Assembly: GCF_000819785.1 (NCBI RefSeq)
Contig: NZ_CDBK01000090.1
Coordinates: 1-64,000, forward strand
DNA from: Aeromonas caviae
Lineage (GTDB): Bacteria > Pseudomonadota > Gammaproteobacteria > Enterobacterales > Aeromonadaceae
DNA length: 64,000 nt
Direction of reading: 5' to 3'
The notes under the pieces were generated by a model. The model made no database searches, was not told where the DNA came from, and saw only the letters and a program-made list of their open reading frames with translations. Shown piece after piece: positions 54,955 to 62,656 of the stretch. The translations under genes and the position numbers were made by a program. Numbering within the stretch: the stretch's first letter is position 1; each line of letters starts with the position of its first letter.

Positions 54955-56040
54955 ATGGGTTCATTCAACAAGTTGGCGCCCTGGCTGTGCGGCGCCCTGC
55001 TGATGGCAGGGCCCGCGCAGAGCGCGGAGACGATCACGGCGGCGACGGCCTATGTGGACGTGCTGGACTTGCCGGCCAAGCCGAGCGCGCTGGCCAAGCA
55101 GAGCCCCTTGCTGGATCTGGCCCGTGCCGGCAGCCGGCTGGTGGCGGTGGGGCAGCGGGGTCACATCCTCTACTCCGACGACGAAGGCAAGGGTTGGCAG
55201 CAGGCCAGGGTGCCGGTGAGCTCGGATCTCAATGCCGTCGTCTTCCCCAGTCCCGAGCAGGGCTGGGCCGTGGGGGGGGACGGGGTCATCCTGCACAGCC
55301 AGGACGGTGGCGCCAGCTGGCAGAAACAGCTGGATGGCCGCCAGATAGGCGACCTGGTGCTGCAATACTACTCGGCCAAGGCCCAGTCCGAGCCGGACAA
55401 CGAGCAGTGGGCCGCGTTGGTGGAAGAGGGCCAGCGCCTGGTGGAGGAGGGGGCCGACAAGCCCCTGCTCGACGTCTGGTTCCAAGACGACAGGGTTGGC
55501 TACGTGGTCGGGGTGTTCAACCTCATTCTGCGCACCCAGGATGGCGGTCAGCACTGGACGCCGATGCAGGATCGCACCGACAACCCGGATGGGCTGCATC
55601 TCAATGCCATCGCCCTGGCCGGGGAGAGCCTCTATCTCGCCGGCGAGCAGGGCTTGCTGCGCAAGTGGGATCCGGGGACGCAGCGCTTCGTCTCACTGCC
55701 AAGCCCCTATGACGGCAGCTTCTTCGGCCTCATCGGTCGGCCCGGCGAGCTGCTGGTCTATGGGTTGCGGGGCCATGCCTATCGCAGCACGGATGGCGGC
55801 CAGCACTGGGCGAGACTGGCCAGTCCGCTGCCCATCAGCCTCAGCACTGCTATGCAGGGGGCAGATGGCCAGTTCCGCCTCTTTACCCAGGCCGGCCATA
55901 TGCTGCGACAACGGGGCAACGAGCCGCTGACTCTGGAACCCCTGGCCGAGCCATCCCCGGTGGCGGGCGCCCTGCTGACGCCCCAGGGCACCCTGGCACT
56001 GGTGGGCTGCCGCGGTGTGCGCACCCTGGCGGTGAATTAA
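54955..56040 (+). CDS. YCF48-like beta-propeller periplasmic protein
   Basis: A 361-residue exported protein (signal ending GPAQSA|E) with repeated Asp-box/BNR-like blades: ILYSDDEGKGWQQ, ILHSQDGGASWQKQ, ILRTQDGGQHWTPM and AYRSTDGGQHWARL, about seven blades in all. YCF48/HCF136 proteins are assembly factors for photosystem II in phototrophs, but in heterotrophs they accompany DUF1302/DUF1329/MMPL genes with unknown role, perhaps as an assembly or docking factor. AAGGA six bases before ATG. Confidence 0.85.
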   Translation: MGSFNKLAPWLCGALLMAGPAQSAETITAATAYVDVLDLPAKPSALAKQSPLLDLARAGSRLVAVGQRGHILYSDDEGKGWQQARVPVSSDLNAVVFPSPEQGWAVGGDGVILHSQDGGASWQKQLDGRQIGDLVLQYYSAKAQSEPDNEQWAALVEEGQRLVEEGADKPLLDVWFQDDRVGYVVGVFNLILRTQDGGQHWTPMQDRTDNPDGLHLNAIALAGESLYLAGEQGLLRKWDPGTQRFVSLPSPYDGSFFGLIGRPGELLVYGLRGHAYRSTDGGQHWARLASPLPISLSTAMQGADGQFRLFTQAGHMLRQRGNEPLTLEPLAEPSPVAGALLTPQGTLALVGCRGVRTLAVN

Positions 56041-56111
56041 GGCGGTCACAAGTATTGCCAAATCAGGCCGTCACCGGATGACGGCCCAATAACGATAACG
56101 AGGATCCAGAC

Positions 56112-58646
56112 ATGGGCCATGTGAAGCAAGATGCGATGCCGGTGATCCGCGAGCTGGCGCAGTTCGACAGGCGCTCCGGCAACCTGCTGGAGCGGCTGGT
56201 GTTCAACCACAGAGCGCTGTTCATGCTAGTGATGACGCTGGCGACCCTGGTGTTTGGCTACATGGCGACGACTCGCCTGGCGTTGGCGCCCAGCTTCGAG
56301 AAGATGATCCCCCAGAGCCAGCCCTACATCAAAAACTTCCTGGAGAACCGCCAGTCCCTGCGTGGCCTCGGCAACTCGGTGCGGGTGGTGGTGGAGAACA
56401 CCCAAGGGGACATCTTCGATCCCGGCTATCTTGGCGTGCTCAAGCGGGTCAATGACGAGCTGTTCCTCACCGAGGGGGTGGACCGCGCCTGGATGAAGTC
56501 CCTCTGGAGTCCGGCGGTGCGCTGGACCGAGGTGACCGAGGAGGGCTTCCAGGGCGGCCCCGTGATGCCGGACGCCTATCAGGGCAAGCCCGCCGACATC
56601 GAGCAGTTGCGCCAGAACATCAACCGGGCCGGTATCGTCGGCAGCCTGGTGGCGAGCGATTTTAAATCCACCATGCTGATCGTGCCCCTGCTTGACAAGG
56701 CATCGGCCACCGGCAAGCCCCTCAACTATCACGAGTTCTCCCAGCGCATCGAGAAGTTGCGCAGCCAGATCGAGTTCGACGGCAAGCCCCACAAGGCGGG
56801 AGAGGAGGGGACGGGTCAGTACAAGATCCGGGTCATCGGTTTTGCCAAGCTGGTCGGCGATCTCATCGATGGCCTCATTCAGGTGATCATGTTCTTCGCC
56901 CTGGCGGTGGCGACCTCGCTTCTCATCATCTTCCTCTACACCCGCTGCGTGCGCAGCACCCTGCTGGTGGTGGGTTGCTCGCTGATCGCCGTGGTGTGGC
57001 AGCTCGGCCTCGTCGCCTGGCTCGGCTACGCCATCGATCCCTATTCGGTGCTGGTGCCCTTCCTCATCTTCGCCATCGGGGTCTCCCACGCGGCCCAGAA
57101 GATGAACGGCATCATGCAGGACATCGCCCGCGGCACCCATCGCCTGATCGCCGCGCGCTACACCTTCCGCCGGCTGTTCCTGGCCGGAGTCACGGCGCTG
57201 CTCGCCGATGCGGTGGGCTTCGCGGTGCTGATGCTGATCGACATCCCGGTCATTCAGGATCTCGCCATCACCGCCAGCATCGGGGTGGCGGTGCTCATCT
57301 TCACCTCCCTGCTGTTGATGCCGGTGGCGCTCTCCTATGTGGGAGTGGGCCACAAGGCGGCCGAGCGGGCGCTGGCCATTGAAAATAACGCCGCCGCCAA
57401 CCAGGGCTTCGGCAGGCTCTGGACGCTGCTGGACCGCTGCACCGAGCGCAAGTGGGCCACCTTTGTGGTGCTGCTGGGCCTGGCCATGGGGATCGGCGGC
57501 TACCTGGTCAGCCTGCACCTCAAGATTGGCGATCTGGACAGCGGCGCACCCGAGCTGCGCGCCGATTCGCGCTACAACAAGGACAACGGCTACATCACCA
57601 GCCACTATGCGCTCTCGAGCGATCTGTTCGCGGTGATGATCAAGACGGCGCCGGAGGGGTGTCTCAATTACCAGACCCTGATCCTGGCGGATCGCCTGGG
57701 CTGGGAGCTGCAGCAGCATCCCGGGGTGCAGGCCACCAGCTCCCTGGTCAATGCGGTGCGCCAGATCACCGCCGGCACCTATGAGGGCAACCCCAGGCTC
57801 GCCAGCATCCAGCGCAACCAGAACGTGTTGAACTACGCGGCCCAGCAGGCCTCGGTCAACAGCCCCGAGCTGTTCAACACCGACTGCTCCCTGATGCCGG
57901 TGATCGCCTACCTGAGGGATCACAAGGCCGAGACCCTGAGCGGCGTGGTGGCCATCGCCGAGCGGTTTGCCCGGGAGAACTCGTCGCCGGATCGCCAGTT
58001 CCTGCTGGCCGCGGGCTCGGCGGGCATCGAGGCGGCCACCAACCTGGTGGTGCACGAGGCGAACCGCACCATGCTGCTCTACGTCTACCTGGCGGTGACC
58101 GTCTTCTGCCTCATCACCTTCCGCAGCTGGCGGGCGACCGTGGTGGCCCTGGTGCCGCTGATGCTCACCTCTGTGCTGTGCGAGGCGCTGATGGTCTTCA
58201 TGGGGATAGGCGTCAAGGTGGCGACCCTGCCGGTGATTGCGCTCGGGGTCGGCATCGGGGTGGACTACGCGCTCTACCTGCTGAGCGTGCAGTTGCACCA
58301 TCAACGCCAGGGCATGTCGCTGGTGGAGTCCTATCGCCAGGCCGTGGCCTTCACCGGCCGGGTGGTGGGGCTGGTGGGCATCACCCTGGCCGCCGGCGTG
58401 GTGGGCTGGGTCTGGTCCCCCATCAAGTTCCAGGCCGACATGGGCATACTGCTCACCTTCATGTTCCTGTGGAACATGCTGGGGGCCCTGATAGGGGTGC
58501 CGGCACTCTCCTACTTCCTGCTGCGCGGCACCCAGCCCGCTCTGGCCGAAGCCGTTGAGAAGGCTGCTGCGCCCCGTGCGAGCGTCGACGCCTCCGCGCC
58601 CCAGGGGAGGATGAAGGCGGAACAGCTGCCGGCTGATGTCCGCTAG
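56112..58646 (+). CDS. MMPL/RND-superfamily lipid transporter
   Basis: An 844-residue RND protein with 12 membrane helices in two repeats: helix 1 about 36-55, large periplasmic loop, helices 2-6 about 255-410, helix 7 about 450-468, second loop, helices 8-12 about 655-815. SSD-like segments ISHAAQKMNGIMQDI (first half) and LGVGIGVDYALYLLSVQL (second half) fit MMPL/HpnN-type hydrophobe exporters. GAGGA before ATG. A perfect hairpin GGCCGTCA/TGACGGCC (56066-56086) without U-tract lies in the 71-bp gap to the YCF48-like gene. Confidence 0.88.
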   Translation: MGHVKQDAMPVIRELAQFDRRSGNLLERLVFNHRALFMLVMTLATLVFGYMATTRLALAPSFEKMIPQSQPYIKNFLENRQSLRGLGNSVRVVVENTQGDIFDPGYLGVLKRVNDELFLTEGVDRAWMKSLWSPAVRWTEVTEEGFQGGPVMPDAYQGKPADIEQLRQNINRAGIVGSLVASDFKSTMLIVPLLDKASATGKPLNYHEFSQRIEKLRSQIEFDGKPHKAGEEGTGQYKIRVIGFAKLVGDLIDGLIQVIMFFALAVATSLLIIFLYTRCVRSTLLVVGCSLIAVVWQLGLVAWLGYAIDPYSVLVPFLIFAIGVSHAAQKMNGIMQDIARGTHRLIAARYTFRRLFLAGVTALLADAVGFAVLMLIDIPVIQDLAITASIGVAVLIFTSLLLMPVALSYVGVGHKAAERALAIENNAAANQGFGRLWTLLDRCTERKWATFVVLLGLAMGIGGYLVSLHLKIGDLDSGAPELRADSRYNKDNGYITSHYALSSDLFAVMIKTAPEGCLNYQTLILADRLGWELQQHPGVQATSSLVNAVRQITAGTYEGNPRLASIQRNQNVLNYAAQQASVNSPELFNTDCSLMPVIAYLRDHKAETLSGVVAIAERFARENSSPDRQFLLAAGSAGIEAATNLVVHEANRTMLLYVYLAVTVFCLITFRSWRATVVALVPLMLTSVLCEALMVFMGIGVKVATLPVIALGVGIGVDYALYLLSVQLHHQRQGMSLVESYRQAVAFTGRVVGLVGITLAAGVVGWVWSPIKFQADMGILLTFMFLWNMLGALIGVPALSYFLLRGTQPALAEAVEKAAAPRASVDASAPQGRMKAEQLPADVR

Positions 58647-58666
58647 GGGCGGCAAGCCGAGATGTG

Positions 58667-58700
58667 AAGAGGGAGGCGACAAGCCTCCCTCTTCTTTTTT
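58667..58700 (+). terminator. Terminator of MMPL gene
   Basis: AAGAGGGAGGC-GACAA-GCCTCCCTCTT followed by CTTTTTT, 20 bases after the stop. Confidence 0.9.
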
Positions 58701-58829
58701 GGCGTGATCTGTTGAGGGGCCGGGTTGGATGGCAAAGTGATGCGGGAGTGTCGCGCTGCTGGCTTTCATGGCATCCCACTCGTTTCGCTGTCGATGGCGA
58801 GTGCCCCACATGATGGAGAGCGGAATGCA

Positions 58830-58855
58830 AAGAGGGAGGCCGCAGCCTCCCTCTT
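58830..58855 (-). terminator. Terminator of AraC-family gene, same stem as neighbour
   Basis: The same arms, AAGAGGGAGGC/GCCTCCCTCTT, with loop CGCA, 29 bases beyond the minus-strand gene; a TTT follows on the minus strand. Convergent with the MMPL terminator, 130 bp apart. Confidence 0.55.
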
Positions 58856-58884
58856 TAACTCAACGTCTGGCGAAGGAATGGGGT

Positions 58885-59937
58885 CTAGCCGTAGGCAAGG
58901 CTGGTGTGCGCGCTCTGGGTCACCTTGGGCAAGCCCTTGTGGCGGAAGCGCCAGGTGGCGGGCGGCATGCCGAACTGGGCGTTGAACCAGCGGGTGAATG
59001 AGCTCGGCATGGAGTAACCCAGCATGTCGGCGATGTGGCCCAGCGAATAGCCGGAGTTTTGCAGATAACGCATCACCAGATCCCGGCGCACGTCGTTGAC
59101 CAGCTCGCTGAAGGTGGCACCGCTCTCCTCCAGATGGCGCTGCAGGGTGCGCACGTTCATGCCCAGGGTGCGGGCTATTTGCTCTATGGTGGCGCGCCCC
59201 ATGGGCAGCAGCAGGTAGATGGCCTTGCGCACGTCAGTCATCAGGGATTGCTGGGTCTCCACCAGCAGGGTGTCGAGGTACTGGCGCGCATGGCGGGCCA
59301 TGGCCTGGTTGGCCAGGGGGTTGGGGATGTCCAGATCCGCTGACTGACAGACGATGCCGTTGAACTCGCTGCCAAATTCCAGCTTGCAGCCGAACAGCCG
59401 CTTGTGGATGGAGAGATCCGCCGGCGCGTCATGGGTGAAGTTGACGCTGATGGGATGCCAGTTCGCCCCGACCCCGACCTGGGCCGCGCAGAAGCGATAC
59501 ATGACGCCGACAGCAAGCTCGGTGGCCTGGCGCGAGGGCATGGGGGCGTCGGTGATGATCTCCTCGCGAATGATCACCGCCTTGCCCGCCTCCTCGATGA
59601 AGATGGCCAGGGCGTTATTGAACAGATGGATGTATTGCACCATCACCTGCAAGCCCTCGCGCAGGTTGGGCTGATAGCTCAGCAGCAGGCTCACCTCGCC
59701 AAAGTCCGACAGCTGGCGATGCTCCGCCATGCGCAGCCCCAGGCTCTGGCAGTCGCCGGTGCGGGCGGTGAGCTCCAGCAAGTTGATGATGGTGGAGACC
59801 GGGATGCGCTGATTGGGCACATCCAGAATGGAGGCACTGAGGCCGGCTTGCGACAACAGGTGGGGGGTATTGAGGCCCAGTTGGCGGGCGACATCGAGGT
59901 AGTTGGTGAGGGTAGCGGCTCTGGCAAGAAGGGTCAT
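58885..59937 (-). CDS. AraC-family regulator (Arabinose_bd/OruR type)
   Basis: A 350-residue regulator with an N-terminal arabinose_bd-type ligand domain (about 15-200; ARQLGLNTPHLLSQAGL) and a C-terminal AraC double helix-turn-helix (about 250-335; ATIEQIARTLGMNVRTLQRH, LGHIADMLGYSMPSSFTRWF). This subgroup includes regulators of ornithine, lipid and aromatic catabolism. It sits between the envelope block and the hydrolase/ligase pair and is the best candidate to bind the three 21-bp-spaced operators. ATG 59937 (MTLLARAATL) has GGGAA upstream; ATG 59964 would add nine residues. Confidence 0.88.
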   Translation of the reverse strand: MTLLARAATLTNYLDVARQLGLNTPHLLSQAGLSASILDVPNQRIPVSTIINLLELTARTGDCQSLGLRMAEHRQLSDFGEVSLLLSYQPNLREGLQVMVQYIHLFNNALAIFIEEAGKAVIIREEIITDAPMPSRQATELAVGVMYRFCAAQVGVGANWHPISVNFTHDAPADLSIHKRLFGCKLEFGSEFNGIVCQSADLDIPNPLANQAMARHARQYLDTLLVETQQSLMTDVRKAIYLLLPMGRATIEQIARTLGMNVRTLQRHLEESGATFSELVNDVRRDLVMRYLQNSGYSLGHIADMLGYSMPSSFTRWFNAQFGMPPATWRFRHKGLPKVTQSAHTSLAYG

Positions 59938-60120
59938 GATGCAGTTCCCATGGCGACAGCTCATCTGCTGGTTGTTAACTATTTATTATCATTTTGGCTA
60001 CATCATGGGAAGGCTTATTAACCTATCTGTTAGTCGCAGATCTCAGGGGGTGAGCTCGCTCACAGTCCGCTTCCGATGGCATCCAGGCCCAGCGATCACC
60101 GCCTTGTCCGGCCGAGTCTC

Positions 60121-60157
60121 TGTCGCAAAAAGACAACTTCATGGCATCCAAGGTAAA
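60121..60157 (+). promoter_or_regulatory. AraC-type operator 3, upstream of hydrolase/ligase genes
   Basis: TGTCGC-N8-AA-N5-TGGCAT-N8-AA, in the divergent region between the AraC gene and the RBBP9-type hydrolase. A further half-site-like ATGGCATCCA occurs at 60075-60084. The 298-bp region otherwise has only AT-rich sequence near the AraC start. Confidence 0.6.
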
Positions 60158-60235
60158 GCAGCCGGGGGCCCGGCACCTTACTGTGGTCACGATGTCATCC
60201 GGCCGTCGCCGGAGCGCCTGAACAGGGGAAGATAC

Positions 60236-60817
60236 ATGAAGGAATGTCAGCCCGAGGCCACCGTATTGATCGTGCCCGGCCTGCGTGAACACGTGGCGGA
60301 TCACTGGCAGACCCTGCTCGCCGAGAGGCTTGACAAGGTGGTGACGGTGCCACCGCTCGCCTCGGACAAGCTCAACTGCCAGGCCAGGGTCGAGGCCATC
60401 GAGGCGGCGCTCGCCGCCATCGAGGGCCCGGTGATCCTGGTGGCCCACAGCGCCGGGGTGCTGATGGTGGCCCACTGGGCTGCCCAGTACGGCGCTGTCA
60501 GTCAGCACAGGATAAAGGGCGCCCTGCTGGTGACGCCACCGGATCTGGATGCCGACTGGCCGTCCCACTATCCCAGCAAGGAGGCCATGGCGGCCGGTGG
60601 TTGGCACCCCTTGCCCCGTATGACGCTGCCGTTCCCGAGTCTGGTAGTGCTGAGCCACAACGATCCCCTGGCGAGCACTGCGGCGGTGCGAGCCCTGGCC
60701 GGGGAGTGGGGGAGCGAGCTGGTGGATGCCGGGGCGGTGGGACACCTCAATCCGGCGAGCGGATTTGGCCCCTGGCCAGAGGCCGAGGCCTTGCTCGGGC
60801 GTCTCGACGCCCGCTAA
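60236..60817 (+). CDS. RBBP9/YdeN-type alpha/beta hydrolase
   Basis: A 193-residue serine hydrolase: VLIVPGLREHVADHWQTLL, nucleophile Ser72 in VAHSAGVLM, Asp in SHNDPLAS and His in GHLNPASGFGPWPE. Family members are short esterases of poorly known substrate. GGGGAA five bases before ATG 60236. It precedes the acyl-CoA ligase by 59 bp, so it may release a carboxylic acid that the ligase activates. Confidence 0.85.
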   Translation: MKECQPEATVLIVPGLREHVADHWQTLLAERLDKVVTVPPLASDKLNCQARVEAIEAALAAIEGPVILVAHSAGVLMVAHWAAQYGAVSQHRIKGALLVTPPDLDADWPSHYPSKEAMAAGGWHPLPRMTLPFPSLVVLSHNDPLASTAAVRALAGEWGSELVDAGAVGHLNPASGFGPWPEAEALLGRLDAR

Positions 60818-60876
60818 CTCAGATGGCGAGGGGAGACGGCTCCCCTGCGCCCAAACACGAATCGGAAGGAGTCCGT

Positions 60877-62535
60877 ATGGTGAAGACAAGGATCATACCG
60901 CCAGCCCAGGGAGCCCATGCTTATCCCTTGCTGATCAAGAGCCTGCTGTTGTCCGGGGTGCGCCATCACCCGGGCCGGGAGATCGTCTACGCAGATCGGC
61001 TGCGCTACGACTACCGCACCCTCAATCAGCGCATCCACCGCCTCGCCAACCTGTTGACCGCCTCGGGCATTGGACCGGGGGACACGGTGGCCCTGCTGGA
61101 CTGGGACAGCCACCGCTCCCTCGAGTGCTTCTTCGCGGTACCCATGATAGGCGCCGTGCTGCACACGGTGAATGTGCGCCTGTCGCCGGAGCAGATCGCC
61201 TTCACCATGCACCACGCCGAGGATCACCTGGTGCTGGTTCATGACGACTTCCTGCCCATGATGGACTCCATTCAGGAGAAGCTGCCCACGGTGCGCGGTT
61301 ACATCCGGCTGACCGATGGGGAGTCGCCCTCTACCGGTTTGCCCCTGCTCGGGGAGTACGAGACGCTGCTGGCCGGGGCGGACGACCAGTTCGACTTCCC
61401 CGACTTCGACGAATATTCGGTGGCGACCCTGTTCTACACCACGGGCACCACCGGGGATCCCAAAGGGGTCTACTTCAGTCACCGCCAGCTGGTGCTGCAC
61501 ACCCTCAACGAGCTGGGCACCCTGGCGGCCCATGCGGGCCAGTCGCTGCTCTGCTCCGACGACGTCTACATGCCCATCACACCCATGTTCCACGTCCATG
61601 CCTGGGGCGTCCCCTATGTGGCGACCATGCTGGGGGTGAAGCAGGTCTACCCGGGGCGCTACGAGCCGAACAAGCTGGTCAAGCTCTATCGCGACGAAGG
61701 GGTGAGCTTCTCCCACTGCGTGCCGACCATATTGCAGATGATCCTGGACTGCGAGGAGGCCAGGCAGACCTCGTTCGAGGGCTGGAAGATGCTGCTGGGA
61801 GGCAGTGCGCTGCCGCTCGGGCTGGCGACCCAGGCGAGCCAGAAGGGGATACGGGTGCACGCCGGCTACGGCATGTCGGAGACCTGCCCGCTGTTGTGCG
61901 TGGTGCACCTCGCTCCCGAGGAGCTGGCGCTGCCCATGGCGGAGCAACTGCCGCTGCGGATCAAGACCGGAAAGCCCATCGGCCTGGTGGACTTGCGCAT
62001 CGTCGATACCGAGGGCAAGGATCTGCCCCACGACGGTGAGGCCATGGGGGAGATAGTGGTGCGCGCCCCCTGGCTGGCCCAGGGCTACCTGAAGGAGCCC
62101 GCCAAGGGGGCTGAGCTGTGGGATGGCGGCTGGCTGCACACCGGGGACGTGGCCTCCATCACCCCGGACGGCACGGTGGAGATCAAGGACCGCATCAAGG
62201 ACGTGATCAAGACAGGTGGCGAGTGGATAAGCTCGCTGGCGCTGGAGAGCCTCATCAGCGCCCATTGCGGGGTGCATTCGGTGGCCGTAGTGGGGGTGCC
62301 GGACGAGCAGTGGGGGGAGCGCCCGTTGGCCCTGGTGGTCGGCAAGGAGGGGACGAACCTGGATCCCCAGGCCATCAAGGCGCACCTGCAGGGGTTCGTC
62401 GACAGTGGTCGCATCAATCGCTGGGCCATTCCGCGCCAGATCCGCATAGTGCAGGAGATCCCCAAGACCAGTGTCGGCAAGGTGAACAAGAAGCTGATCC
62501 GGGAGCGCGAGTGCCATCCGGCGGTGGAGAACTGA
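60877..62535 (+). CDS. AMP-dependent acyl-CoA ligase (AlkK-like)
   Basis: A 552-residue adenylate-forming enzyme: P-loop TTGTTGDPKGV (about 187-197), VHAGYGMSETCPLL, LHTGDVASITPDG and KDRIKDVIKTGGEWIS, and C-terminal catalytic Lys in SVGKVNKK. The FFAVPMIGAVLHTVNVRLSP and FHVHAWGVPY blocks resemble medium/long-chain fatty acyl-CoA synthetases such as AlkK rather than acetyl-CoA synthetase. AAGGAG five bases before ATG 60877. It would feed acids into beta-oxidation. Confidence 0.9.
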   Translation: MVKTRIIPPAQGAHAYPLLIKSLLLSGVRHHPGREIVYADRLRYDYRTLNQRIHRLANLLTASGIGPGDTVALLDWDSHRSLECFFAVPMIGAVLHTVNVRLSPEQIAFTMHHAEDHLVLVHDDFLPMMDSIQEKLPTVRGYIRLTDGESPSTGLPLLGEYETLLAGADDQFDFPDFDEYSVATLFYTTGTTGDPKGVYFSHRQLVLHTLNELGTLAAHAGQSLLCSDDVYMPITPMFHVHAWGVPYVATMLGVKQVYPGRYEPNKLVKLYRDEGVSFSHCVPTILQMILDCEEARQTSFEGWKMLLGGSALPLGLATQASQKGIRVHAGYGMSETCPLLCVVHLAPEELALPMAEQLPLRIKTGKPIGLVDLRIVDTEGKDLPHDGEAMGEIVVRAPWLAQGYLKEPAKGAELWDGGWLHTGDVASITPDGTVEIKDRIKDVIKTGGEWISSLALESLISAHCGVHSVAVVGVPDEQWGERPLALVVGKEGTNLDPQAIKAHLQGFVDSGRINRWAIPRQIRIVQEIPKTSVGKVNKKLIRERECHPAVEN

Positions 62536-62615
62536 GGGCGCCGTCATAGATCCAGAGGACGGCCTCTCAGTCATCCCCACTGTCTGAGGGGCCTTGTTGG
62601 CCGGGCTGCCATGGC

Positions 62616-62638
62616 TTGACTACGATAACTGAGTTATC
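62616..62638 (+). promoter_or_regulatory. Palindrome and -35 upstream of Aer-like gene
   Basis: GATAACTGAGTTATC (62624-62638) is a perfect 15-bp palindrome 18 bases before the chemoreceptor start. A TTGACT (62616-62621) lies directly upstream, so the palindrome would fill a promoter spacer; the matching -10 is poor. No FliA-type promoter was recognised. Confidence 0.4.
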
Positions 62639-62656
62639 AAACAAGGGGTGTGCGCC

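Noticed and set aside
58749-58774. TGTCGC...TGGCAT pair resembling the AraC-type operator
   Set aside because: The hexamers are 20, not 21, bp apart, the AA dinucleotides are missing, and the site lies between convergent gene ends rather than upstream of a gene.
56226-58811. 861-codon open frame antisense to the MMPL gene
   Set aside because: Same shadow effect; it would also cross the MMPL terminator and has no start signals.
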